Source: Candidatus Dormiibacterota bacterium
Lineage (GTDB): Bacteria > Chloroflexota > Dormibacteria > UBA8260 > Bog-877
Assembly: GCA_003164475.1 (NCBI GenBank)
Contig: PLTL01000309.1
Coordinates: 1-6,941, forward strand
Length of the DNA stretch: 6,941 nt
Direction of reading: 5' to 3'
Made by a program: the position numbers and the translations under genes. Numbering within the stretch: position 1 is the stretch's first letter; each line of letters begins with the position of its first letter. The notes below the pieces were generated by a model. It ran no database searches. It was not told where the DNA came from and worked only from the letters and a program-made list of their open reading frames with translations. Positions 1 through 4,897 of the stretch are shown piece by piece.

Positions 1-2
1 TC

Positions 3-374
3 CCTGCTGAAAAGCTCAGGCTAGAGAACGCGGCCAAGGCCCAGAAGTTCGAGCGCCGCGCCGATGGGATCTCAGCCCAGCTGGCCGGGTCGATCTACTC
101 GGACGACCCCGACGCCATCGAGCAGCTTGGGTTCCGCATAGCTGGCCTCGAGGCCGAGCGCGGCCGGGTGAAGGCCTACAACGCAACGTGCCGCAAGGGT
201 GCGCCGGACCTCGGCTTGTTGGATGAGGCCCAGCGGGTGCAGATCGCCGGACTAGCCCGGATCGGGTCAGTATTCATGGGTAAGGGTGGCGCTTTTCCCA
301 GCTACCACTTGACCAACCTTTCTGGCAATATCGCCCGCAACCGGCAGCGCCTCGAATCGCTGGTGCGGCGATGA
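3..374 (+). CDS. DUF3560-like protein, C-terminal part (5' end outside window)
   Basis: An open frame enters from the left edge and ends at TGA 372-374, giving about 123 residues. The visible part begins with a charged, probably helical stretch (KAQKFERRADGISAQ). It continues with a SDDPDAI segment, a KAYNATCRKG segment and a FPSYHLTNLSGNIARNRQRL segment near the end. This order (helical region, DDPDAI, 'K-x-x-N-x-x-x-R', 'FPxYxLtNlxxNIxRxxxRL') matches my memory of the C-terminal half of DUF3560 proteins, which are found on plasmids and integrative elements. Their biochemical role is not established. The true start lies upstream. The stop overlaps the ATG of the next small ORF (ATGA, 371-374), so this is the first visible member of a coupled cassette. 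The family assignment is by motif recall without a profile search. Confidence 0.72.
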   Translation, partial: PAEKLRLENAAKAQKFERRADGISAQLAGSIYSDDPDAIEQLGFRIAGLEAERGRVKAYNATCRKGAPDLGLLDEAQRVQIAGLARIGSVFMGKGGAFPSYHLTNLSGNIARNRQRLESLVRR

Positions 375-445
375 TTCCGCTGCTCGGGATGCTGCCGCTG
401 GCATTGGACAACGCAAGCCAACAGCACCGGGAGGCAACGCCATGA
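371..445 (+). CDS. 24-residue ORF linking two genes by ATGA overlaps
   Basis: ATG at 371 overlaps the upstream TGA by four bases (ATGA). The frame runs for 24 codons to TGA 443-445, which again overlaps the next ATG at 442. The peptide starts MIPLLGMLPLALDNASQQ and has a hydrophobic first half and a polar tail. No Shine-Dalgarno sequence precedes it, so any translation would depend on ribosomes ending at 374 and restarting. It could be a real micropeptide, a coupling leader that carries ribosomes to the next gene, or chance. The double ATGA junction favours a role in coupling, but no homologue is recognised. Confidence 0.35.
   Translation: MIPLLGMLPLALDNASQQHREATP
429..434 (+). promoter_or_regulatory. 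Shine-Dalgarno site for the ATG at 442
   Basis: GGGAGG lies seven bases before ATG 442. It fixes that start and shows that the 104-aa gene can be initiated independently as well as by coupling. Confidence 0.6.
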
Positions 446-756
446 CAGTTGGCACGGTCGAGCCAACCAAGCGGCGCAACATAGCGCCCCTGGAATGGGA
501 GACCATCGGGAAGCTGGCTGCCGAGGCACCCGACCTGACGCAGGTTGAGGCCCGGCTGCTGCTGGCGCTCAAGCCGGGAGACGGACCGAGTGGGGGACCG
601 CTGCTGCGGCCCGCCACCTGGCGGGAGCTCATGGAGGCTGTAAAGCTGGGAGTGCTCGGTCCCGGAGAGGCCCGGCGGTTCGTGGGGGTGCCAGGGGCCG
701 AGCGAGGCTCCGGGCGCTCCTGGTGGCTGCCCTGGCAGCGAGGAGGTTCGCGGTGA
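442..756 (+). CDS. Hypothetical protein, 104 aa, accessory cassette
   Basis: The start is ATG 442, with GGGAGG seven bases upstream and an ATGA overlap with the preceding ORF. The stop is TGA 754-756, overlapping the next GTG start (GTGA). The protein is soluble, with no membrane segment or signal peptide. An N-terminal patch KRRNIAPLEWETIGKLA precedes a helical, leucine-rich middle (TQVEARLLLALKPGD). A 'GVLGPGEARRFVGVPG' segment follows, then a Trp- and Arg-rich tail. No family is recognised. Its place between a DUF3560-like gene and an HTH gene suggests an accessory protein of a plasmid or integrative element, which is inference from context only. GC-rich third positions and good start signals support real coding. 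Confidence 0.65.
   Translation: MTVGTVEPTKRRNIAPLEWETIGKLAAEAPDLTQVEARLLLALKPGDGPSGGPLLRPATWRELMEAVKLGVLGPGEARRFVGVPGAERGSGRSWWLPWQRGGSR
741..746 (+). promoter_or_regulatory. Shine-Dalgarno site for the GTG at 753
   Basis: A perfect AGGAGG sits six bases before GTG 753. It identifies 753 as the original start of the following gene, although an amber codon interrupts that frame 17 codons later. Confidence 0.6.
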
Positions 757-806
757 GCGCACGAGAGCGCCCGCTGACGGTCGAGATCCTGGAGGAGGTA
801 CGCTAG
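753..806 (+). pseudogene. N-terminal 17 codons of an amber-interrupted gene
   Basis: GTG 753 overlaps the preceding stop (GTGA) and has the ideal ribosome site at 741-746. The frame reads (M)SARERPLTVEILEEVR and then meets TAG at 804-806. Without that codon, the same frame continues through EQEEALFKTVSRGG into the 834-1112 coding region. The sequence on both sides of the stop is charged and helix-like, as expected of one continuous protein of 119 residues. TAG is one substitution from CAG, GAG, AAG or TGG. A nonsense mutation or a sequencing error is the simplest explanation. Recoding is unlikely because neighbouring genes end in TAG. Confidence 0.55.
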
Positions 807-833
807 GAGCAGGAGGAGGCCCTGTTCAAAACG

Positions 834-1112
834 GTGAGCCGGGGCGGGGCTGGCATAGATCACAGCGATGACGATGCGGCGGTGAGTGAGTCAGGACACG
901 CTAGCGGGCGGGCCGTACAACTGCTAGGGGACGCGATCGGGCTACCGCCACCCTCGCGGGAGGCCACCAACGACGACGTGTGGGTGTGCGCGGAGCAGAT
1001 CGGCATCTGGGCCGAGCCCCACTCCGAGGCCGAAATCCGCGCCGCGCTGGACCGGACCCTCCAGACTGCGACGGCGGAACAGGAGGCGAAGGAGCTGCGA
1101 GGCGATGGCTGA
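834..1112 (+). CDS. Hypothetical protein, downstream part of amber-split frame
   Basis: After the TAG at 804-806 the same frame stays open to TGA 1110-1112. The first usable start is GTG 834, giving 92 residues. GGAGGAGG at 812-819 lies 14 bases ahead of it, rather far for efficient initiation, so reinitiation would be weak. The product has an acidic N-terminal part (HSDDDAAVSESGH) and a C-terminal part with a DDVWVCAEQIGIWAE segment and a helical, charged end. No family is recognised. The ORF overlaps the following HTH gene by eight bases, which keeps the cassette coupled. In its intact form the gene probably began at 753. As found, it is either a truncated but expressed protein or part of a pseudogene. 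Confidence 0.5.
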   Translation: MSRGGAGIDHSDDDAAVSESGHASGRAVQLLGDAIGLPPPSREATNDDVWVCAEQIGIWAEPHSEAEIRAALDRTLQTATAEQEAKELRGDG

Positions 1113-1530
1113 CCCCAACTCCGCGCCTGAGGCCGAGCCCTACCCGGCAGTGCTGGAGGCAGCGGCCTCCCTGGGACTCAACCCCGGCACCCTGCGCTAC
1201 CACCTGACCAAGGCAGGCCACCTGCCCCAGGTGCAGCCGGATGGTCGCGCCTACCTGACGGTCACCCTCGCGGAGGCCGAGGAAATCGTGCGCTCTCGGC
1301 GCCAGGCGTCCCGTGCCCGGAGGGAGAAGCTCGCGGAGTTGCCTGGACTCTCGGCCAAACGGGTGGCCGAACTGCTGGGGATCGATGTGCACACCGTCTA
1401 CCGGCTAAATCAGCTTCGCTACCTCCCCGCTGACGATGATGTGATGATCGACGGTCGCCGAGTACTGCGGTGGGCGATCCCGACCGTGAAGGCCTACGCG
1501 GAGCGGAGAGGTCGGACGCTTGCGGAGTAG
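1105..1530 (+). CDS. Tandem helix-turn-helix DNA-binding protein (excisionase-like)
   Basis: This is a 141-residue cytoplasmic protein with two similar DNA-binding units. Residues about 15-65 contain AASLGLNPGTLRYHLTKAGH, a turn with an apparent wing (VQPDGRAYLTV) and a closing helix. Residues about 81-136 repeat the plan: LSAKRVAELLGIDVHTVYRL, then LPADDDVMIDGRRVLRW, then a PTVKAYAERR helix. The second unit matches the HTH_17/excisionase (MerR-like) pattern, in which a helix-turn-helix with 'tvYRl' is followed by a wing and a short helix. Such proteins act as excisionases or transcriptional regulators of integrative elements and plasmids. ATG 1105 overlaps the preceding stop by eight bases, with GGAG at 1091-1094 and GAGG at 1099-1102 upstream. 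The gene ends in TAG and appears to be the last of the cassette. Whether it is an excisionase, a regulator or a partition-type protein cannot be settled from sequence alone. Confidence 0.75.
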   Translation: MADPNSAPEAEPYPAVLEAAASLGLNPGTLRYHLTKAGHLPQVQPDGRAYLTVTLAEAEEIVRSRRQASRARREKLAELPGLSAKRVAELLGIDVHTVYRLNQLRYLPADDDVMIDGRRVLRWAIPTVKAYAERRGRTLAE

Positions 1531-1587
1531 CCATCCTGCTGGGGACACGTGACTGAAATGGCAAGGGCACTCCGACCCCCCGGATAG

Positions 1588-1782
1588 GTGAAGATGAAGT
1601 CCCCGCCCTGGGTGCCGGCCGGCATAGTCCGGGGCGGTCCATACCAGCGGTCGCCCGCGATCCGCGAGGAGGGCAGCGTCTGGCCAACTCCAGCCGGGAT
1701 CGCGATCAGCAAGGACAGCTTCATGCTGGGCATCGGCCCGGGGCTGATGGTCGACGAGGCCACCGAGTGCCAGTCCGGCTGA
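1588..1782 (+). CDS. Doubtful small ORF, 64 aa
   Basis: GTG 1588 (or ATG 1594, with AGGTGA just before it) opens a frame to TGA 1780-1782. The predicted peptide has ordinary composition, with segments such as PAIREEGSVWPTPAG and ISKDSFMLGIGPG, and about nine of ten codons end in G or C. The antisense minus-strand frame (about 1494-1763) is also open and uses the same wobble positions. No family is recognised. It may be a small accessory protein, a decayed fragment, or non-coding. Confidence 0.22.
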   Translation: MKMKSPPWVPAGIVRGGPYQRSPAIREEGSVWPTPAGIAISKDSFMLGIGPGLMVDEATECQSG

Positions 1783-1808
1783 CCCCAGCCCCGTGGGCGA
1801 ACTGGGGA

Positions 1809-1841
1809 GACCGGGCCCCATCACCGCAGGGGGTGCCGGTC
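1809..1841. repeat. Imperfect hairpin
   Basis: GACCGG at 1809-1814 is matched by CCGGTC at 1836-1841. Inside it, CCCC at 1816-1819 can pair with GGGG at 1830-1833, leaving a short loop. It has no T-tract on either side, so it does not look like a standard intrinsic terminator. Confidence 0.4.
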
Positions 1842-1855
1842 ACCTCCGCCAAATC

Positions 1856-1913
1856 CTGGGGCCGGGCCCACCCCGTCCTCTCTGTCTCCAGGAGTGCCGC
1901 GGGTGGGCCCCAG
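1856..1913. repeat. GC-rich inverted repeat with competing pairings
   Basis: GGGCCCACCC at 1864-1873 is perfectly complementary to GGGTGGGCCC at 1901-1910, a 10-bp stem around a 27-base pyrimidine-rich loop. An alternative pairs CTGGGGCC at 1856-1863 with GGCCCCAG at 1906-1913. The two pairings share the 3' arm and exclude each other. The structure could be a terminator without a U-tract for the upstream cassette, a recombination site arm, or chance in GC-rich DNA. Confidence 0.45.
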
Positions 1914-2039
1914 CTCTCGGCGTGATGTCGCGACCCAGCCAAGCTGAGCCGCCAGATTCGCGCAGTTGCGGCGAGTGGAGCAGGAGAGACAAACCGGTCG
2001 AGCCTGGAGGGGCCACGTCAGCAACTGAAGTGGCTGGTC

Positions 2040-2341
2040 GGCCGACTGGTGCTCACGATCCTGGCAGCGGTGGCCGAGATGGAGCGGGAGCTGATCCGGG
2101 AGCGGGTGCGAGCGGGCATGGTCAGGGCAAGCGGCTGGGTAGGCCGCCCCGGTCGAAGCCGGTCAGCAAGCATCCGATGTTTCCCCTGGTGCTGGCGGGC
2201 CTGGAGACGGGCCACCTGAACCGGGCGGAGGCGGTCGGGAAGCTGCACGTCCGCCGCGCCACCCTGGACATGGCGCTCCGGGCGGTCCCAAATGGGGGTA
2301 CCGTCCAGGTGGCCTTGGCCGAGATCGGACTGGACTTCTGA
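2040..2341 (+). pseudogene. Serine recombinase (resolvase/invertase family), frameshifted C-terminal relic
   Basis: Two adjoining frames together spell the C-terminal third of a serine resolvase. From 2040 to about 2129 one frame reads GRLVLTILAAVAEMERELIR followed by ERVRAGMVRA. This is the hallmark long E-helix that joins the catalytic and DNA-binding domains. From about 2123 a different frame reads GKRLGRPPRSKPVSKHP and then LNRAEAVGKLHVRRATLDMA, the 'GRPP' linker plus the terminal helix-turn-helix. The change of frame at about 2123-2130 is best explained by a small deletion. The catalytic N-terminal domain, including the nucleophilic serine, is absent upstream in all frames. The gene cannot encode an active recombinase. 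The continuous frame from 1793 to 2341 includes only the HTH end, and its first two thirds are not recombinase-like. The relic marks past element insertion next to the accessory cassette. Confidence 0.82.
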
Positions 2342-2739
2342 GGGAGCGGTCCCAAAGTAATTCCTTTAGCACTGGCCGCTCAGCGGCCCCTGCCGATCTA
2401 GCTGGCGGCGGTCTCAGGACCACCCGCAGTGCCGAGTCCGGGCTGGCGCCATCCTGGCCGCCATTCGCCGCTGACCTGGGGGTCACGGCCAGGCTCAAGG
2501 GGTCGGCAGTGCCGAATGGCCCGCCTCAGCCGCGCCCGGAACGATAGCACTCGGCTGACCCATTGGCCCCGCCGACGGGCTCCGGCTCGCCCCTCCCATT
2601 CGAGTTCCGGTGAAGGCCCCAGCCCTCGGGGTCCGTAGGTCGGGGTCGCTACCTTCCGGCGCTTGGAGGCCCGCACAGCGGCACGAACTCAGGGGCCCGA
2701 CCGCCCGGCCTCGATATCGGCGCCAAGATCGTCTCGGGC
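2342..2739. other. Non-coding stretch between convergent units
   Basis: Nearly 400 bases separate the recombinase relic from the 3' end of the GT39 gene. Open frames here (for example 2429-2638 plus and 2398-2676 minus) are rich in Arg, Pro and Gly and look like GC-driven artefacts. The stretch holds a 7-bp inverted repeat near 2374-2388, a GCAGTGCCGA direct repeat at 2426 and 2506, and a TGACC/GGTCA pair at 2472-2485. No promoter or classic T-tract terminator was seen. Confidence 0.5.
2374..2388. repeat. Perfect 7-bp inverted repeat after the recombinase relic
   Basis: GGCCGCT (2374-2380) and AGCGGCC (2382-2388) form a perfect inverted repeat, realistically a 6-bp stem with a TCA loop. It sits about 30 bases after the relic's stop, between converging units. 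It could serve as a terminator hairpin, but no T-run follows on either strand. Confidence 0.3.
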
Positions 2740-4329
2740 CTAGGTCCCCGTCAGAGCCCTTGCGGCGACATTGGACCGGACCCAGAGCTCCCCGTTGGTC
2801 GATGCCTGGACCTCGGTGTAGTCGCGCCGCAGCAGCGGCACGATGTGGCCGTACTGGGTGTAGGAGTCGCTGGTGACCAGCACCACCACTGGACGCTCTC
2901 GGCTGATCCGCTGGAGGAGCGCGTTGGTGCCGAGGAGGGACGAGTTCATGTAGATGGTGGGCTCGGGCAGGATCGGCTCGAGTCGTCCAAGCAGGTAGGC
3001 CCAGGCATCCGGCGACCAGATGACTGCGGTGGAGCCGGCCAGATGGTTCTGGCGAATCCAGGTCACCGCCTCGTGCTCCTCCAGGGCACGCGGGTCGTAG
3101 ACCATGACGTACGAGGTTTCGCTGACGTCACCGGTCAGCCACCCCACGAAGGCCGGGTAGTACTCCCCGGTCAGCTTGAGGGTGAAGAGGCTGCCGCTGC
3201 TGACACCAGAGCCGAAGAGAGCGACCCACAAGCAGCTGACTACCAGGACCGACCCGAGCAGCGGGGCCCCCGCCAGCCTGGCTCGGCTGCGCCACCTCCG
3301 CCAATCCGGCCTGCCCACCCTGGCCACCAGGAGCGCCGCGGCCGGCACCGCCGGCAGCAGGAAGTGGGCATAGGCACGGTTGGGGATGACGTAGCAGAGG
3401 AGCAGCGTGGCCAGCCACACCAAGGGAAGCAGTCGCTCGGTGGGCCAGCGCCGGGCCAGGAACACCCCCGCCACCAGCAGGACCCCGGCCAGGAGCCGGG
3501 GCAGCAGCGACCACAGCGACGGATGGAACGAGTAGCTGGTGTAGCTCGAGTATCCGGTCACCAGGAAGTAGACCACGTTGTGGAGACCGGCGGCGGCAAC
3601 AAATGGGGCCAACACCGCCACCACGACCACGGCGGCGCTGGCCACCATCACCAGCCCCGGCCACCAGGCCCGCCGACCGGCGACCAGCATCAGCAGCAGG
3701 GCCACGGCGAGGTCAGCCAGCACGGTCTGCTGAATCAGGCAGCCGCAAGCGAACAGCACCCCAGAGACCGCTGCCGGCAGCAGGGCCCGCCGCGGCCCAG
3801 GGGCGCGCAGGGCGGCCGTCATCGCCACCATCCCCCAGATCGTGAAGCCGATGAGGAGGTTCTCAGGGAGCGCCAGGTCGCCGTTGAGCATCGGGGTGGC
3901 GATCAGGAACGCCGTCACCAGGGTCGCGATCCAGACCCGCCGCGGGCTGAGGTATTGGCTCGCCAACCGCCACGTCCCGACCAGGGCTGACACCTCAGTT
4001 GCCGTTGAGAGCAGGTGGAGGCCGAGCTCCCGAGGCCCGAAGATGCCCAGGGCCAGCTGATAGAGCCAGAAGAGCAGGGGCGGTTTGTTGTTCCAGGTCG
4101 TCAGGAAGAGCACCTTGCCGTGCGCCATCAGCCAGGCTGTGGTGGCGTAGCCCGCCTCGTCGCTGTACCAGTGGGGCTCGAACAGCGACGGCAGCCGAAG
4201 CAACAGCAGCAGAACCAGGGGAACGGTGAGGCTGCGCCTTGCCGCCCAGTCCCAGCCCTTCCTGGCGGCCTGCAGCACAGTCCCGGCCGCCGCCGCTTGG
4301 CTCGAACCCTCCGACCGCGCCACCTGCAA
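2740..4329 (-). CDS. GT39/ArnT-PMT-like membrane glycosyltransferase
   Basis: This 529-residue polytopic membrane protein belongs to the GT-C class. It has a first membrane segment at about 34-49. An extracytoplasmic loop follows with the acidic pair D57-E58 (HWYSDEAGYA), the usual catalytic site position, and then NKPPLLFWLY at 81-90, matching the 'KPPL' motif of GT39/PMT_2 and ArnT-like proteins. Hydrophobic segments continue to about 372, with NRAYAHFLLPAVPA (317-330) resembling the conserved late 'H-f-x-x-x-x-P' helix. A hydrophilic C-terminal domain of about 155 residues should lie outside the membrane. The family moves sugars from polyprenyl-phosphate carriers to lipids, glycans or proteins. 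Donor and acceptor here are unknown. The start is taken as TTG 4329, with GGGGG ten bases ahead. GTG 4323 is an alternative, and an upstream in-frame TAG at 4354-4356 limits extension. It stops at TAG 2740-2742. It diverges from the GT87-like gene. Confidence 0.85.
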   Translation of the reverse strand: MQVARSEGSSQAAAAGTVLQAARKGWDWAARRSLTVPLVLLLLLRLPSLFEPHWYSDEAGYATTAWLMAHGKVLFLTTWNNKPPLLFWLYQLALGIFGPRELGLHLLSTATEVSALVGTWRLASQYLSPRRVWIATLVTAFLIATPMLNGDLALPENLLIGFTIWGMVAMTAALRAPGPRRALLPAAVSGVLFACGCLIQQTVLADLAVALLLMLVAGRRAWWPGLVMVASAAVVVVAVLAPFVAAAGLHNVVYFLVTGYSSYTSYSFHPSLWSLLPRLLAGVLLVAGVFLARRWPTERLLPLVWLATLLLCYVIPNRAYAHFLLPAVPAAALLVARVGRPDWRRWRSRARLAGAPLLGSVLVVSCLWVALFGSGVSSGSLFTLKLTGEYYPAFVGWLTGDVSETSYVMVYDPRALEEHEAVTWIRQNHLAGSTAVIWSPDAWAYLLGRLEPILPEPTIYMNSSLLGTNALLQRISRERPVVVLVTSDSYTQYGHIVPLLRRDYTEVQASTNGELWVRSNVAARALTGT

Positions 4330-4687
4330 GCCCGTTTGACCCCCGGTGTTGGACTAGTTCCTGGTGAGCTGGACTGAGAACGTCCATGAGTCGATGCGCC
4401 AGCAGCCAGCCTGGACCGTCCACCTGAGAAAGGTCTGGGGATGGCCACACGGCCAGCTGCCGTATCCGCGCTCGGTCGAGCCCGGCAATGGCACAGCGAT
4501 CGACCGCTCAGCGCGTCCTGGCCTCCGGCTGCACCGGTCCCATCGCCAGTCAAACCTTGCGCCAGCTTCTGGATCCGAGGATCGAGGCACCGGGCGTGGA
4601 GGTTAGTGCCGGCGACTTAGGCTGGGCGGCCCAAATGGCAGGCGGGCAGGGCCTAGCTCCACGAGTATCGGCGCCGGCCCCTGAGCT

Positions 4688-4706
4688 CCCCACCGAGCCG
4701 GTGGGG
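4688..4706. repeat. 7-bp stem, 5-base loop inverted repeat
   Basis: CCCCACC at 4688-4694 pairs perfectly with GGTGGGG at 4700-4706 around a GAGCC loop. It lacks a T-tract. It lies about 190 bases before the likely GT87-like start. Confidence 0.4.
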
Positions 4707-4753
4707 CGGCCACCAGCTAGGCGCTCGGGTTCGGACCAGTCCGCTTCCCCGGT

Positions 4754-4765
4754 GGTCGGCCGACC
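4754..4765. repeat. 12-bp perfect palindrome
   Basis: GGTCGGCCGACC is an uninterrupted palindrome and could serve as an operator for a dimeric regulator. In GC-rich DNA such palindromes also arise by chance. Confidence 0.35.
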
Positions 4766-4772
4766 GACGGCG

Positions 4773-4798
4773 CCGAGCCCGCAGCCGGGCTGGCTCGG
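4773..4798. repeat. Nested inverted repeats
   Basis: AGCCCG (4776-4781) pairs with CGGGCT (4786-4791) around CAGC. CCGAGCC (4773-4779) can alternatively pair with GGCTCGG (4792-4798). A CACGTG hexamer follows at 4800-4805. Confidence 0.35.
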
Positions 4799-4897
4799 TC
4801 ACGTGCCGAACGGCCCCAGGCTTCTCCCAGCTCGATCTTGGAGGATCTAGTTGGTGGCAGCAGGCGCCATCCGGGGCGGTGGCAAGCGGCGGAGGCG

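Larger units (their letters stand above)
1531..2039. other. Gene-poor stretch between the cassette and the recombinase relic
   Basis: About 500 bases follow the HTH gene without a convincing gene. A plus-strand frame at 1588-1782 has GC-rich third positions, but its minus-strand antisense frame shares the same wobble positions, so base composition cannot say which strand, if either, is coding. Positions 1809-1913 carry strong inverted repeats, listed separately. No catalytic-domain sequence of a serine recombinase (the 'RvSt.dQ' region) was found in any frame here, so the recombinase relic downstream has lost its front end. No tRNA gene or T-loop signature was found. Confidence 0.5.
4330..4897. 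other. Divergent intergenic region of the two glycosyltransferases
   Basis: Roughly 500-570 bases separate the two divergent starts. Both promoters should lie here, but no convincing -35/-10 pair could be picked out. Short open frames on both strands (4364-4606 plus, 4354-4590 minus) resemble no family and lack ribosome sites, so they are not called. The right half, 4623-4805, is dense in inverted repeats (listed separately), which suggests regulator binding or transcript structure. Confidence 0.45.

Noticed and set aside
267..863. 198-aa minus-strand frame across the cassette
   Set aside because: It covers several plus-strand genes that have matched overlaps and ribosome sites, and its composition is Ser-, Arg- and Pro-rich.
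1793..2122. N-terminal two thirds of the continuous 1793-2341 frame as a recombinase
   Set aside because: This part shows no resolvase sequence. The recombinase E-helix from 2040 lies in a different frame, so treating 1793-2341 as one intact gene is wrong.
2426..2515. GCAGTGCCGA direct repeat spaced 80 bases apart as mobile-element ends
   Set aside because: It is only ten bases, has no associated gene or inverted ends, and is readily explained by chance in GC-rich DNA.
2590..2612. Possible tRNA T-arm (TTCGAGT)
   Set aside because: The flanking bases do not form the required 5-bp stem, and no acceptor or anticodon arms can be built.
2845..3990. 381-aa plus-strand frame inside the GT39-like gene
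   Set aside because: It is antisense to a strongly supported membrane protein, and its Gln-, His- and Gly-rich composition is typical of an antisense frame in GC-rich DNA.
4364..4606. 80-aa plus-strand frame in the divergent intergenic region
   Set aside because: No ribosome site, no recognisable family, and an equally open minus-strand frame covers the same bases.
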